From Staphylococcus equorum (lineage in GTDB: Bacteria > Bacillota > Bacilli > Staphylococcales > Staphylococcaceae), in the NCBI RefSeq assembly GCF_029531845.1, contig NZ_JAMBPV010000001.1, positions 462,963 through 526,962 on the forward strand: a DNA stretch of 64,000 nucleotides. Reading direction: 5' to 3'. The notes beneath the pieces were generated by a model, which was not told where the DNA came from, searched no databases, and worked only from the letters and a program-made list of their open reading frames with translations. Within the stretch, counting starts at the first letter, position 1. Each line of letters opens with the position of its first letter. The translations under genes were made by a program, and so were the position numbers. This document shows, in pieces, positions 55,754 through 64,000 of this stretch.

Positions 55754-55771
55754 AATGAAAGCCTTTACAAT
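55754..55771 (+). promoter_or_regulatory. cre site upstream of treP
   Basis: AATGAAAGCCTTTACAAT matches the CcpA consensus WWTGNAARCGNWWWCAWW except for C in place of G at the centre. It abuts the TreR operator. Confidence 0.7.
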
Positions 55772-55787
55772 ACTTGTCTATACAAGT
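55772..55787. promoter_or_regulatory. TreR operator
   Basis: ACTTGTCTATACAAGT is a dyad differing by one base from the ACTTGTATATACAAGT operator of GntR-type TreR. It lies 43 nt before treP. Confidence 0.85.
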
Positions 55788-55829
55788 TATACTTTCAGTG
55801 ATGTTAAAAGAAAAAGGGAGTGAATCATC

Positions 55830-57257
55830 ATGGCAGTTAAAAAGAAAGATGTACAAGATATAGTCGAAGCTATTGGGGGCAAAGACAACTTGGACACAGC
55901 GACACACTGTGTAACACGTTTGCGACTTGTCTTGAAAGATGATGATAAAGTAGATAAGGATAGATTGGGTGATAACGATTTAGTAAAAGGCCAATTTAAA
56001 GCTGATAATCAGTATCAAATTGTCATTGGTCCAGGCACAGTCGATGAAGTTTACAAACAATTTATTGAAGAAACAGGTGTAGGCGAAGCGTCGAAAGACG
56101 ACGCGAAAGCTGCAGCAGCTAAAAAGGGTAATCCGATTCAAAGGTTGATTAAATTGTTGGGAGACATATTTATTCCAATCTTACCGGCAATTGTTACTGC
56201 TGGTTTACTTATGGGGATTAATAATTTACTTACGATGGAAGGGTTATTTGGCCCTAAACCGTTAGTAGAACAATTTCCTCACCTTGGAGATATCTCTAAT
56301 ATTATTAATGTAATTGCAAGTACAGCATTCATATTCTTACCAGCATTAATCGGTTGGAGTAGTATGCGTGTGTTTGGTGGGAGCCAAATACTTGGTCTAG
56401 TACTAGGCTTAATTCTAATGAATCCACAATTAGCTTCACAATATGATATTGCTAGTGGTAATATTCCTACTTGGGATATTTTCGGTTTAGAAATTAAGCA
56501 ATTGAACTATGAAGGACAAGTGTTGCCGATTTTACTTGCAGCTTATGTATTAGCTCAAATTGAGAAATTCTTAAATAAATATATTCATGATTCAATTAAA
56601 ATGTTAGTTGTAGGTCCAGTAGCACTACTGATTACAGGTTTCTTAGCATTTATAGTTATTGGGCCAGTTGCATTATGGCTTGGTACAGGAATTACAGAAG
56701 GCGTGACATTTGTCTTTGAACATGCTGGTTGGTTAGGTGGCGCACTTTATGGTTTGTTCTATGCACCACTCGTTATCACAGGTTTACATCATATGTTCTT
56801 AGCGGTAGATTTCCAATTAATGGGAAGCAGTCTTGGCGGCACATACCTATGGCCAATTCTTGCAATTTCTAACATTTGCCAAGGGTCAGCAGCATTTGGC
56901 GCATGGTTTGTCTATAGAAGACGTAAAATGGGGAAAGAACAAGGTCTTGCTATGACTTCAGGTATTTCAGGGTTCTTAGGTGTAACAGAGCCAGCATTAT
57001 TCGGGGTAAACTTACCCTTGAAATATCCATTTATAGCAGCGATTTCAACATCTTGTGTGATAGGTGGTATTATAGGTGCAAGTCGTGTGCTGGGTAGCGT
57101 AGGCGTAGGCGGCGTGCCAGCTATTATTTCTATCCAAAAAGATTTTTGGTTAATTTATGCTATTTGTACACTTTTAGCAATTGTCGTACCAGCAATATTA
57201 ACTGTTGTTCTCTCAAGATTTAGTAAAGAAGAAACAAAAGAAATGGTTGAAAAATAA
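55830..57257 (+). CDS. treP: PTS trehalose transporter, EIIBC
   Basis: A 475-residue membrane permease. An N-terminal EIIB domain has phosphorylated Cys27 (ATHCVTRLR) and a linker at about 90-105. The EIIC domain follows from residue 110 with ten membrane segments and the GITEPALFG-type motif GVTEPALFGVN. There is no EIIA domain, so it depends on the glucose EIIA (Crr). It imports trehalose as trehalose-6-phosphate. It begins treP-treC-treR under a TreR operator and a cre site. Confidence 0.94.
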   Translation: MAVKKKDVQDIVEAIGGKDNLDTATHCVTRLRLVLKDDDKVDKDRLGDNDLVKGQFKADNQYQIVIGPGTVDEVYKQFIEETGVGEASKDDAKAAAAKKGNPIQRLIKLLGDIFIPILPAIVTAGLLMGINNLLTMEGLFGPKPLVEQFPHLGDISNIINVIASTAFIFLPALIGWSSMRVFGGSQILGLVLGLILMNPQLASQYDIASGNIPTWDIFGLEIKQLNYEGQVLPILLAAYVLAQIEKFLNKYIHDSIKMLVVGPVALLITGFLAFIVIGPVALWLGTGITEGVTFVFEHAGWLGGALYGLFYAPLVITGLHHMFLAVDFQLMGSSLGGTYLWPILAISNICQGSAAFGAWFVYRRRKMGKEQGLAMTSGISGFLGVTEPALFGVNLPLKYPFIAAISTSCVIGGIIGASRVLGSVGVGGVPAIISIQKDFWLIYAICTLLAIVVPAILTVVLSRFSKEETKEMVEK

Positions 57258-57348
57258 TTCAAGCTATATAGATAAGACAATTAAACTCGCTAAAATTGAC
57301 TAGCGAGTTTCTTTTTTGAAAACAGTAAAAGAAAAGGTGGTAATTGTT

Positions 57349-58983
57349 ATGGTACATAATGATTGGAGAAAATCAGTTGTTTATGAAATTTATCCAAAAT
57401 CATTTAATGATACAACAGGTAGTGGAGAAGGCGATTTACAAGGTATTATTGAAAAGCTAGATTATTTACAATATCTAGGTGTGGATTACATTTGGCTAAC
57501 GCCTGTGTATGAATCACCAATGAACGATAATGGCTATGATATTAGTAACTATTACAAAATTAATGAGAAATTTGGAACAATAGAAGATCTTGAAACATTA
57601 GTGAGTGAAGCGCATAAGCGTGATTTAAAAGTCATGATGGATATTGTGATTAATCATACATCTACAAAACATGAATGGTTTAAGCAAGCATATGTAGATA
57701 AAGAAAGTCCTTATAGGGATTATTATTTCTTTAGAAGATCAGCAGATAACCAACCACCGACAAACTGGGAATCGAAATTTGGCGGTAATGCATGGAAATA
57801 TGATGAAACTACAGATGAATATTATTTGCACCTATTTGACGTAACGCAAGCTGATTTAAATTGGGATAATCCTGAGGTGCGAGACGCTTTATATGACATC
57901 GTTAACCATTGGATTAGTTTTGGTGTAGATGGATTTAGATTTGATGTGATTAACTTAATTTCTAAAGGTGAGTTTAAAGACTCTGAAAAAATCGGCAAAG
58001 AGTTTTATACAGATGGGCCACGCGTGCATGAATATTTACATGAAATGAATCGTCGTACGTTTGGAGATAAAGACATTATGACGGTTGGCGAAATGTCCTC
58101 AACTACAATAGATCATTGTATTAAATATACAAATACTGAGCGTCAAGAATTAAGTAGTGTCTTTAATTTTCATCATTTAAAAGTAGACTATGTCGATGGT
58201 GAAAAATGGACAAATGCTAAATTAGATTTCCATAAATTAAAAGATATACTTATGGAATGGCAACTTGGTATTTATGAAGGCGGCGGTTGGAACGCAATAT
58301 TCTGGTGTAACCATGATCAACCTCGTGTCGTTTCACGCTTTGGTGATGACTCGTCTGAACCAATGCGTAAACAAAGCGCTAAGATGTTAGCTACTGTATT
58401 GCATATGTTACAAGGCACGCCGTATATTTTCCAAGGTGAAGAAATCGGTATGACAAATCCGAATTTCAAAACAATCGATCAATATCGTGATGTTGAGTCT
58501 TTAAATGCTTATCAAAATATGAAAGATGCAGGTTATGAAGAGGAAGAAATTATTACAATATTAGGACAAAAATCTCGTGACACTTCAAGAACACCAATTC
58601 AATGGACTGGTGCAGAGCATGCTGGCTTTACTACGGGTACGCCATGGATTGATATTCCAAATAATTTTGATAAAATCAATGTTGAAGCGGCTATTAAAGA
58701 TGAAACATCTATATTACACACTTATAGACATTTGATTCAATTACGTCATGAACACGATATTATTACGTATGGAAGTATAGAACCTTTATACATGAAGCAT
58801 AATGAGTTATTTGTTTATAAACGTCATTATAATGACGAAACGTGGCTTGTTATTGCAAACTTTTCAAATGAGCGCGTAACAATTCCAGAAGACTTGGCTA
58901 TTAAGGGCGAAATTATTATCCAACACGGCGAAGTAACCAACGGATTAATTGATGGATTTGGCGCAATTGTAATCGCACAATAA
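57349..58983 (+). CDS. treC: Trehalose-6-phosphate hydrolase
   Basis: A 544-residue GH13 alpha-phosphotrehalase that splits trehalose-6-phosphate to glucose and glucose-6-phosphate. The catalytic regions are visible: DIVINHTS, DGFRFDVINL (nucleophile Asp), TVGEMSS (acid Glu) and WCNHDQPRV (transition-state Asp). The start is ATG 57349 with AAAGGTGG 8 nt upstream; an in-frame codon at 57316 lies before that site. Follows treP by 91 nt and precedes treR by 28 nt. Also named treA in Bacillus. Confidence 0.95.
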   Translation: MVHNDWRKSVVYEIYPKSFNDTTGSGEGDLQGIIEKLDYLQYLGVDYIWLTPVYESPMNDNGYDISNYYKINEKFGTIEDLETLVSEAHKRDLKVMMDIVINHTSTKHEWFKQAYVDKESPYRDYYFFRRSADNQPPTNWESKFGGNAWKYDETTDEYYLHLFDVTQADLNWDNPEVRDALYDIVNHWISFGVDGFRFDVINLISKGEFKDSEKIGKEFYTDGPRVHEYLHEMNRRTFGDKDIMTVGEMSSTTIDHCIKYTNTERQELSSVFNFHHLKVDYVDGEKWTNAKLDFHKLKDILMEWQLGIYEGGGWNAIFWCNHDQPRVVSRFGDDSSEPMRKQSAKMLATVLHMLQGTPYIFQGEEIGMTNPNFKTIDQYRDVESLNAYQNMKDAGYEEEEIITILGQKSRDTSRTPIQWTGAEHAGFTTGTPWIDIPNNFDKINVEAAIKDETSILHTYRHLIQLRHEHDIITYGSIEPLYMKHNELFVYKRHYNDETWLVIANFSNERVTIPEDLAIKGEIIIQHGEVTNGLIDGFGAIVIAQ

Positions 58984-59011
58984 TTTATAAAAGGGCAGTG
59001 AGTGAGCGCGC

Positions 59012-59737
59012 ATGACACAGAAAAAATTTATTACGATATATGAAACAATACGTACAGACATCATCGAGTCACGCATATCGTATGGCACTCAATTGCCATC
59101 TGAGCATGAGTTAGTAGAAACCTATAGTGCCTCTCGTGAAACAGTACGTAAAGCACTGAATTTATTGGTGAGAGACGGTATGATTCAAAAGATACGGGGT
59201 AAAGGTTCGGTTGTTATCTATCAAGGGTTAACAGAATTTCCTTTCGCAGATTTAACCAGTTTTAGAGAAGTTCAACAAGGGTTGGGCTTGCGACATGAAA
59301 CTGAAGTCAGAGTACTTGAAAAGATAACTGCAGGTGAAGTGCCGAAAGTGCAAAAGGCATTAAATGTTCGACAAGGAACAGTATTGTGGCATGTTGTTCG
59401 AATTAGGAAAATAGAAGATAGAGTAAAAATCATAGATGAAGACTACTTAATAGAAGCGATTGTCCCGCACCTTACTACTGAGATTGCTAAAGCATCACTA
59501 TATGAATATATAGAAGAAATATTAGATTTAGAAATTAGTTACTCTAATAAGTCCATTACGTTTGAGCCATTTGGAGAAATAGAACAAGAAATATTTGGCG
59601 ATGTGGTGCCACCATATACAGCAACAGTTCGAGGTATTGTCCATTTGAAAGATACTACAATATTCCAATATAATATTTCGAAACACTTAGCTACAGAGTT
59701 TAAATTTAATGATTTTTCTAGAAGACATAAAACGTAA
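59012..59737 (+). CDS. treR: Trehalose operon repressor
   Basis: A 241-residue GntR-family (HutC subfamily) repressor. The winged helix lies at 1-70 (LPSEHELVETYSASRETVRKAL) and the UTRA effector-binding domain at about 90-232. It is expected to leave its operator at 55772-55787 upon binding trehalose-6-phosphate. It is the last gene of the operon. The ribosome site is weak (AGTGAG), consistent with low expression. Confidence 0.93.
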   Translation: MTQKKFITIYETIRTDIIESRISYGTQLPSEHELVETYSASRETVRKALNLLVRDGMIQKIRGKGSVVIYQGLTEFPFADLTSFREVQQGLGLRHETEVRVLEKITAGEVPKVQKALNVRQGTVLWHVVRIRKIEDRVKIIDEDYLIEAIVPHLTTEIAKASLYEYIEEILDLEISYSNKSITFEPFGEIEQEIFGDVVPPYTATVRGIVHLKDTTIFQYNISKHLATEFKFNDFSRRHKT

Positions 59738-59808
59738 ATTGTTTTATCGTAAAGATGACTATAATGTGAATTATATTATCAAGATATAGTATCTACGGTA
59801 GGTTATAC

Positions 59809-59838
59809 TTGCAATCAGTCGTTAAATTATAGTATGAT
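59809..59838 (+). promoter_or_regulatory. Promoter of the SRP RNA gene
   Basis: TTGCAA (59809-59814) and TATGAT (59833-59838) with an 18-bp spacer, 8 nt before the RNA. Confidence 0.7.
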
Positions 59839-59845
59839 ATATTTT

Positions 59846-60118
59846 GCCGTGCTAAGTGGGGAGGTAGCGGTTCCCTGTACTCGAAATCCGCTTTACGCGA
59901 GACTGAATTCCTTTGCTAAGGGTGTGTTTTTGTGAAGTCTGCCCAAAGCACGTAGTGTTTGAAGATCTCGGTCCTATGCAATATGAACCCACGAACCATG
60001 TCAGGTCCTGACGGAAGCAGCATTAAGTGGATTATCGTATGTGCCGTAGGGTTGCCGAGATTTAGCTAACGACTTTGGTTACGTTTGTGATACACATTCG
60101 AAGTGAAGGTGCACGGTT
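59846..60118 (+). ncRNA. ffs: Signal recognition particle RNA, large Bacillus type (scRNA)
   Basis: A 273-nt RNA whose ends pair (GCCGTGC with GCACGG). Helix 8 carries the invariant Ffh-binding segment CATGTCAGGTCCTGACGG followed by AAGCAGCAT. The long form with an Alu domain (helices 1-5) is that of Bacillales. It partners Ffh in cotranslational targeting. It lies just upstream of a GNAT gene and dnaX, the conserved staphylococcal place. Confidence 0.95.
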
Positions 60119-60157
60119 TTAAATTTTTAAATAATGAAATAAACTTATATAAATCCT

Positions 60158-60194
60158 GAGCGACGTATCTTTTGATAGCAGTCGCTCTTTTTTT
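60158..60194 (+). terminator. Terminator after the SRP RNA
   Basis: GAGCGAC pairs with GTCGCTC, followed by seven T. It lies about 40 nt after the mature RNA end. Confidence 0.85.
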
Positions 60195-60305
60195 ATATTA
60201 AAATATAAGGAATACTTGATAGGATAGTGGTATCGTTTAAAAAATTGTACAAAGCCGATGTTGTTGAGTCGAATTTTTAAAATTAAACGCTACAGGGGGA
60301 TGTCA

Positions 60306-60836
60306 ATGCAAATATACTTAAGTACTTTAACTGAAAATGATTATGATACAAGTTTAGAAACAATAAAATCTGCGTTTGAAGATGGAGTTGAATCAAAGCA
60401 TGATGAACAAGAGTTAGTTGTGAAATTGAGAGAAACTTTAGAATATAACTATGAACTAGAAGTTGTCGCCAAAAATGATGATGGTGAAGTGATTGGTCAT
60501 ATTATGTTATCAGAAATCCAAATCCTTAATGAAGAAACAAGTTTTACTGCATTAGCATTAGCGCCATTATCTGTTTTAACAGCATATAGAAACATGGGAC
60601 TGGGAAAAGCTCTCGTGCAAGCAGCAGAAGAGCGAGCAAAAGCGCAAGGTTATACTACAATCATTGTTTTTGGGGCCCCAGAATATTACAGCAAATTAGG
60701 TTATGAAGAATCGGAGCAATACAATATATATAGTCCATTTGATTTACCTTCAAAAAAATTCATGGTCAAATTCCTTTGGGAACAGCTAACAGAGCAGCCT
60801 AATGGGACAGTAGTTTATCCAGAATTTTTTAATTGA
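60306..60836 (+). CDS. GNAT N-acetyltransferase
   Basis: A 176-residue acetyltransferase like the YhbS group, with the acetyl-CoA loop RNMGLGKALVQAAEERAK and VFGAPEYYSKLGYEES. The start is ATG 60306, 6 nt after GGGGG; an earlier ATG two codons before abuts that site. Acceptor unknown. It precedes dnaX by 60 nt in the same direction. Confidence 0.87.
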   Translation: MQIYLSTLTENDYDTSLETIKSAFEDGVESKHDEQELVVKLRETLEYNYELEVVAKNDDGEVIGHIMLSEIQILNEETSFTALALAPLSVLTAYRNMGLGKALVQAAEERAKAQGYTTIIVFGAPEYYSKLGYEESEQYNIYSPFDLPSKKFMVKFLWEQLTEQPNGTVVYPEFFN

Positions 60837-60895
60837 TATTCAAAGTATAAAGTACAATGCTATAATAGTTGATGAATGCTATTGGAGGTGCGAAA

Positions 60896-62614
60896 GTGAA
60901 TTATCAAGCTTTATATAGAATGTTCCGACCGCAAAGTTTTGAAGACGTTGTGGGCCAGGAGCATGTAACTAAGACACTACGTAATGCGATTGCTAAAAGT
61001 AAACAATCTCATGCTTATATATTTAGCGGGCCTAGAGGGACAGGTAAAACGAGCATTGCAAAGGTATTTGCAAAAGCCATAAACTGTCTTGAACGTACCG
61101 ATGGTGAACCTTGTAATGAATGTGCAATATGTAAGGGTATCACGCGTGGCACAAATTCAGATGTCATTGAAATTGATGCTGCAAGCAATAATGGTGTAGA
61201 TGAGATAAGAAACATTAGAGATAAAGTTAAATATGCACCTAGTGAATCGAAATTCAAAGTATATATTATAGATGAGGTACACATGCTAACAACGGGTGCT
61301 TTTAATGCGTTGCTTAAAACCTTAGAAGAGCCACCAGCACATGCGATATTTATATTAGCAACAACAGAACCTCACAAAATACCTCCGACGATTATTTCAA
61401 GATCACAAAGGTTCGATTTTAAAGCAATTAGTGAAGATGAGATTGTTGAACGTTTGAAATTTGTAGCGAACTCACAAGAAATAGAATATGATACTGCTGC
61501 ATTGGAATTTATTGCGAAGGCGTCAGAAGGTGGTATGCGTGATGCGTTAAGTATTATGGATCAGGCCATTGCTTTTGGAGATGAGCATCTTACATTACAA
61601 GATGCACTGAATGTAACTGGTAGTGTAGATGCCAGTGCTTTAAATGAATTGCTTAAAGAAGTAGTTCAAGGCGACGTAAAAAGCGCTTTTTCAACTTACC
61701 ACCAATTCATATCACAAGGGAAAGAAGTCAATCGTTTGATTAACGATATGATTTACTTTGTAAGAGATACGATTATGAATAAGACTTCTAATGTAGAAAC
61801 TGAATATGATGCGCTAATGCATTTTGATTTAGATGTTCTTTACAAAATGATTGATATCATCAATGATACGCTCGTATCGATTCGATTCAGTGTAAACCAA
61901 AGTGTACATTTCGAAGTATTACTAGTTAAAATCGCTGAAATGATAAAAGAGAAACCCGAGAGCGTTCAAACTGTAGCAACTACAGGTATTGCTGCTGAAC
62001 CTAACAATGATGTTTTGTTGCAAAGAATGGAACAGTTAGAAAGTGAATTGAAGACAATAAAAGCGCAAGGTGTGTCTGCTAGCAATGCGCCTCAACAAAC
62101 TAAACGAACTACCAACAAAGGTGGACAGTCTAAGAATGCTTTTTCTATGCAACAAATTGCTAAAGTGTTAGATAAAGCCAATAAAGATGATATTAAACAA
62201 TTGAAAGATCATTGGGAAGAGGTCATTGACCACGCGAAGGGTAATGATATGAAACCTTTAGTGAGTCTCTTACAAAATTCAGAGCCTGTTGCAGCAAGTG
62301 AAACGCATGTTCTGATTAAGTTTGAAGAAGAAATACATTGTGAGATTGTTAATAAAGATGATGAAAAACGGGAAAACATTGAAAATGTTGTTTGTAAAAT
62401 CATCGATAAAACAGTCAAAGTTGTAGGTGTGCCTGCCGATCAATGGCTGAGAGTTAGAACAGAATATCTACAAAATAGAAAGAGTAGTACATCAACAGAA
62501 GGTGAAAGTAATAGCCAACCCTCTGCTCCAGAAGCAGCGGAAGAAGTTGACGTTGTGCAAAAAGCTAAAGATTTATTTGGCGAGAGTACCGTAAACGTAA
62601 TAGATGAAGAGTGA
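60896..62614 (+). CDS. dnaX: DNA polymerase III subunits gamma/tau
   Basis: A 572-residue clamp-loader ATPase. Walker A is GPRGTGKTS at about 44-52, four zinc-binding cysteines follow (NCLERTDGEPCNECAIC), and Walker B is IIDEVHML. The C-terminal third is the tau extension that binds PolC and helicase. The start is GTG 60896, 5 nt after GGAGGTG, not the ATG nine codons upstream, which lies before the ribosome site. No programmed-frameshift A-run is obvious. It leads dnaX-ybaB-recR. Confidence 0.96.
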   Translation: MNYQALYRMFRPQSFEDVVGQEHVTKTLRNAIAKSKQSHAYIFSGPRGTGKTSIAKVFAKAINCLERTDGEPCNECAICKGITRGTNSDVIEIDAASNNGVDEIRNIRDKVKYAPSESKFKVYIIDEVHMLTTGAFNALLKTLEEPPAHAIFILATTEPHKIPPTIISRSQRFDFKAISEDEIVERLKFVANSQEIEYDTAALEFIAKASEGGMRDALSIMDQAIAFGDEHLTLQDALNVTGSVDASALNELLKEVVQGDVKSAFSTYHQFISQGKEVNRLINDMIYFVRDTIMNKTSNVETEYDALMHFDLDVLYKMIDIINDTLVSIRFSVNQSVHFEVLLVKIAEMIKEKPESVQTVATTGIAAEPNNDVLLQRMEQLESELKTIKAQGVSASNAPQQTKRTTNKGGQSKNAFSMQQIAKVLDKANKDDIKQLKDHWEEVIDHAKGNDMKPLVSLLQNSEPVAASETHVLIKFEEEIHCEIVNKDDEKRENIENVVCKIIDKTVKVVGVPADQWLRVRTEYLQNRKSSTSTEGESNSQPSAPEAAEEVDVVQKAKDLFGESTVNVIDEE

Positions 62615-62700
62615 TACATGACAATGAATAAAAAGGCATGTATAATGAGACGAAAGAATAATCATAATAATGATATAGAAGATTCAAGGAGGAAAAATTT

Positions 62701-63018
62701 ATGCGCGGTGGCGGAAATATGCAACAAATGATGAAACAAATGCAAAAAATGCAAAAGAAAATGGGCGAAGAGCAAGAGAAATTAAAAGAAGAAAAAGTTC
62801 AAGGTACAGCTGGTGGTGGCATGGTTACTGTAACAGTATCAGGCCATAAAGAAGTACTAGATGTAGAAATAAAAGAAGAAGCGGTAGATCCAGACGACAT
62901 TGAAATGTTACAAGACTTAGTGATTGCTGCAACGAATGAAGCTATGAATAAAGCTGATGAACTTACACAAGAACGCTTAGGCAAGCACACTCAAGGCTTA
63001 AACATTCCTGGAATGTGA
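62701..63018 (+). CDS. ebfC: YbaB/EbfC nucleoid-associated protein
   Basis: A 105-residue dimeric DNA-binding protein of the YbaB family. It has a Met/Gln/Lys-rich N-terminal helix ([19 protein letters not shown]), then the [20 protein letters not shown] sheet and a C-terminal helix. AAGGAGG precedes the ATG. It lies between dnaX and recR, 4 nt before recR, the order conserved across bacteria. It affects recombination repair and chromosome organisation. Confidence 0.94.
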   Translation: MRGGGNMQQMMKQMQKMQKKMGEEQEKLKEEKVQGTAGGGMVTVTVSGHKEVLDVEIKEEAVDPDDIEMLQDLVIAATNEAMNKADELTQERLGKHTQGLNIPGM

Positions 63019-63022
63019 TCAT

Positions 63023-63619
63023 ATGCACTATCCTGAACCGATTTCAAAACTTATTGACAGTTTTATGAAACTGCCAGGCATTGGGCCAAAGACTGCTCAA
63101 CGTCTGGCGTTTCATGTATTAGATATGAAAGAAGACGATGTTGTCCAATTTGCCAAATCTTTAGTGGATGTTAAACGAGAACTTACCTATTGTAGTGAAT
63201 GTGGACATATAACTGAACAAGATCCATGTTACATTTGCCAAGATAAACAGAGAGATCGCTCAATCATTTGTGTGGTTGAAGATGATAAAGATGTCATTGC
63301 TATGGAGAAGATGCGTGAATATAAAGGTTTATATCATGTCTTGCATGGTTCTATTTCCCCAATGGATGGTATCGGACCAGAAGATATTAATATACCGAGC
63401 TTAATTAATCGTTTGAAAGATGAAGAAGTTAAAGAACTTATCTTAGCGATGAATCCAAACCTAGAAGGTGAATCTACAGCAATGTATATCTCGAGGTTAG
63501 TAAAACCAATTGGTGTTACAGTAACGAGATTAGCTCAAGGTCTTTCTGTAGGTGGCGATTTAGAATATGCCGATGAAGTGACATTGTCGAAAGCGATTAT
63601 GGGTCGAACAGAGATGTAG
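63023..63619 (+). CDS. recR: Recombination mediator RecR
   Basis: A 198-residue RecFOR component. It has an N-terminal helix-hairpin-helix ([16 protein letters not shown]), a zinc finger with four cysteines ([16 protein letters not shown]), and a Toprim domain ([15 protein letters not shown]). A Walker-B-like C-terminal part follows. It loads RecA at gapped DNA. It starts 4 nt after ebfC, so it is coupled, and is the last gene of the unit. Confidence 0.96.
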   Translation: MHYPEPISKLIDSFMKLPGIGPKTAQRLAFHVLDMKEDDVVQFAKSLVDVKRELTYCSECGHITEQDPCYICQDKQRDRSIICVVEDDKDVIAMEKMREYKGLYHVLHGSISPMDGIGPEDINIPSLINRLKDEEVKELILAMNPNLEGESTAMYISRLVKPIGVTVTRLAQGLSVGGDLEYADEVTLSKAIMGRTEM

Positions 63620-63649
63620 TAAACTATTAAACCTATATATATGAACGAT

Positions 63650-63677
63650 TAAAGCTACCTATATAGGTAGCTTTAAT
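63650..63677. terminator. Terminator after recR
   Basis: TTAAAGCTACCTAT is followed by its exact complement ATAGGTAGCTTTAA, a 28-nt perfect palindrome. Confidence 0.8.
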
Positions 63678-64000
63678 TATTTGTAAACAAAATTAAAAAT
63701 ATGTAAAAGAATTTAAAGTACGTGTAACAAGTATGTTCCAAGAGTTTGAAGATGATTTTTAGATATTTACTAGTTATAAAACGAACTTTAAGTAGAATGA
63801 ATGTAATAAAGTATGTTTATTAGTGTTTAAAGGTTGTTGTGAGCGGGTTAGAGTGTAAATTTTACAGTTGTTAAAAGGTTTTTATGCGTGTATAGTATTA
63901 CTAGTAGAGCGAAACAACATGACAAACACAACAAACACAAAAAAGAAATACGAAGCACAACGAAAATTAATTTTAAAAAGTTCTTGACTTTCTGAGTTAG
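63678..64000 (+). promoter_or_regulatory. Probable rRNA operon promoter region (window end)
   Basis: No gene. TTGACT at 63984-63989 is a strong -35 element whose -10 falls beyond the window. A possible earlier promoter is TTGTTA...TAGTAT at about 63867-63898. In staphylococci recR is commonly followed by an rrn operon with tandem promoters and this fits, but the rRNA itself is not in the window. Confidence 0.5.

Overview
The window is a chromosomal segment of an AT-rich Gram-positive coccus, almost certainly a coagulase-negative Staphylococcus. The evidence is a staphylococcal-type purine operon (xpt-pbuX-guaB-guaA), a CspA whose C-terminus matches the staphylococcal form, IsaB-like and LysM-CHAP secreted proteins, a phenol-soluble-modulin-like peptide, CodY and cre boxes, and dnaX-ybaB-recR running into what looks like an rRNA promoter region. 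The large allantoin-degradation cluster is not the S. aureus arrangement and fits the S. saprophyticus / S. xylosus / S. equorum side of the genus. That species guess is an inference.

Layout. 1-5055: the end of a (probably purine) riboswitch leader with its terminator, then xpt, pbuX, guaB, guaA. 5056-7200: an accessory stretch with two coupled micro-ORFs, psiE, a 52-aa antitoxin-like gene, cspA and an IS remnant fused to a GrpB-family remnant. 7234-32443: a ureide cluster in two blocks. Block one is pucR, an NCS1 permease and allB. Block two is an M20 amidohydrolase and an alpha/beta hydrolase divergent from allC-allE-allD-allD2-fdrA(allF)-ylbE(allG)-ylbF(allH)-carbamate kinase-CynX-type transporter, closed by the convergent pucG. 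Between the blocks lie a small membrane protein, an ECF sigma / RskA-like anti-sigma pair, a MurE-like ligase, an IsaB-like protein with Met/His-rich repeats and a histidine phosphatase. 32505-39418: poly-gamma-glutamate hydrolase, a probable sRNA, a membrane protein of unknown function, an esterase, an iron-chaperone-like protein, brnQ, an NSS transporter, intergenic repeats and the PSM-like peptide. 39419-48322: a CodY-boxed ilvD, arylamine N-acetyltransferase, a LysM-CHAP hydrolase, a Nudix-GNAT fusion, amt and a YibE/F pair. 48417-55424: gltC divergent from gltB-gltD. 55485-59737: tRNA-Ser and the trehalose operon treP-treC-treR. 59846-64000: the large SRP RNA, a GNAT gene, dnaX-ybaB-recR and the start of a probable rRNA promoter region.

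How the genes work together. The ureide genes encode a route from imported allantoin to allantoate (AllB), ureidoglycine (AllC), ureidoglycolate (AllE) and oxalurate (AllD). Oxalurate is then phosphorolysed to oxamate and carbamoyl phosphate (AllFGH), and carbamate kinase makes ATP. PucG offers a second exit from ureidoglycine to oxalurate by transamination with glyoxylate. The ammonia released could be assimilated by GltBD, whose genes lie downstream together with an Amt ammonium channel. Cre-like sites ahead of the permease, allC and treP suggest carbon-source control.

The items I find most worth following are the PSM-like peptide, the IsaB-Met/His repeat protein, the putative sRNA at 33467-33576, the structured RNA between the two allD genes, the coupled micro-ORFs downstream of guaA, and the energy-conserving ureide route with two AllD paralogues.
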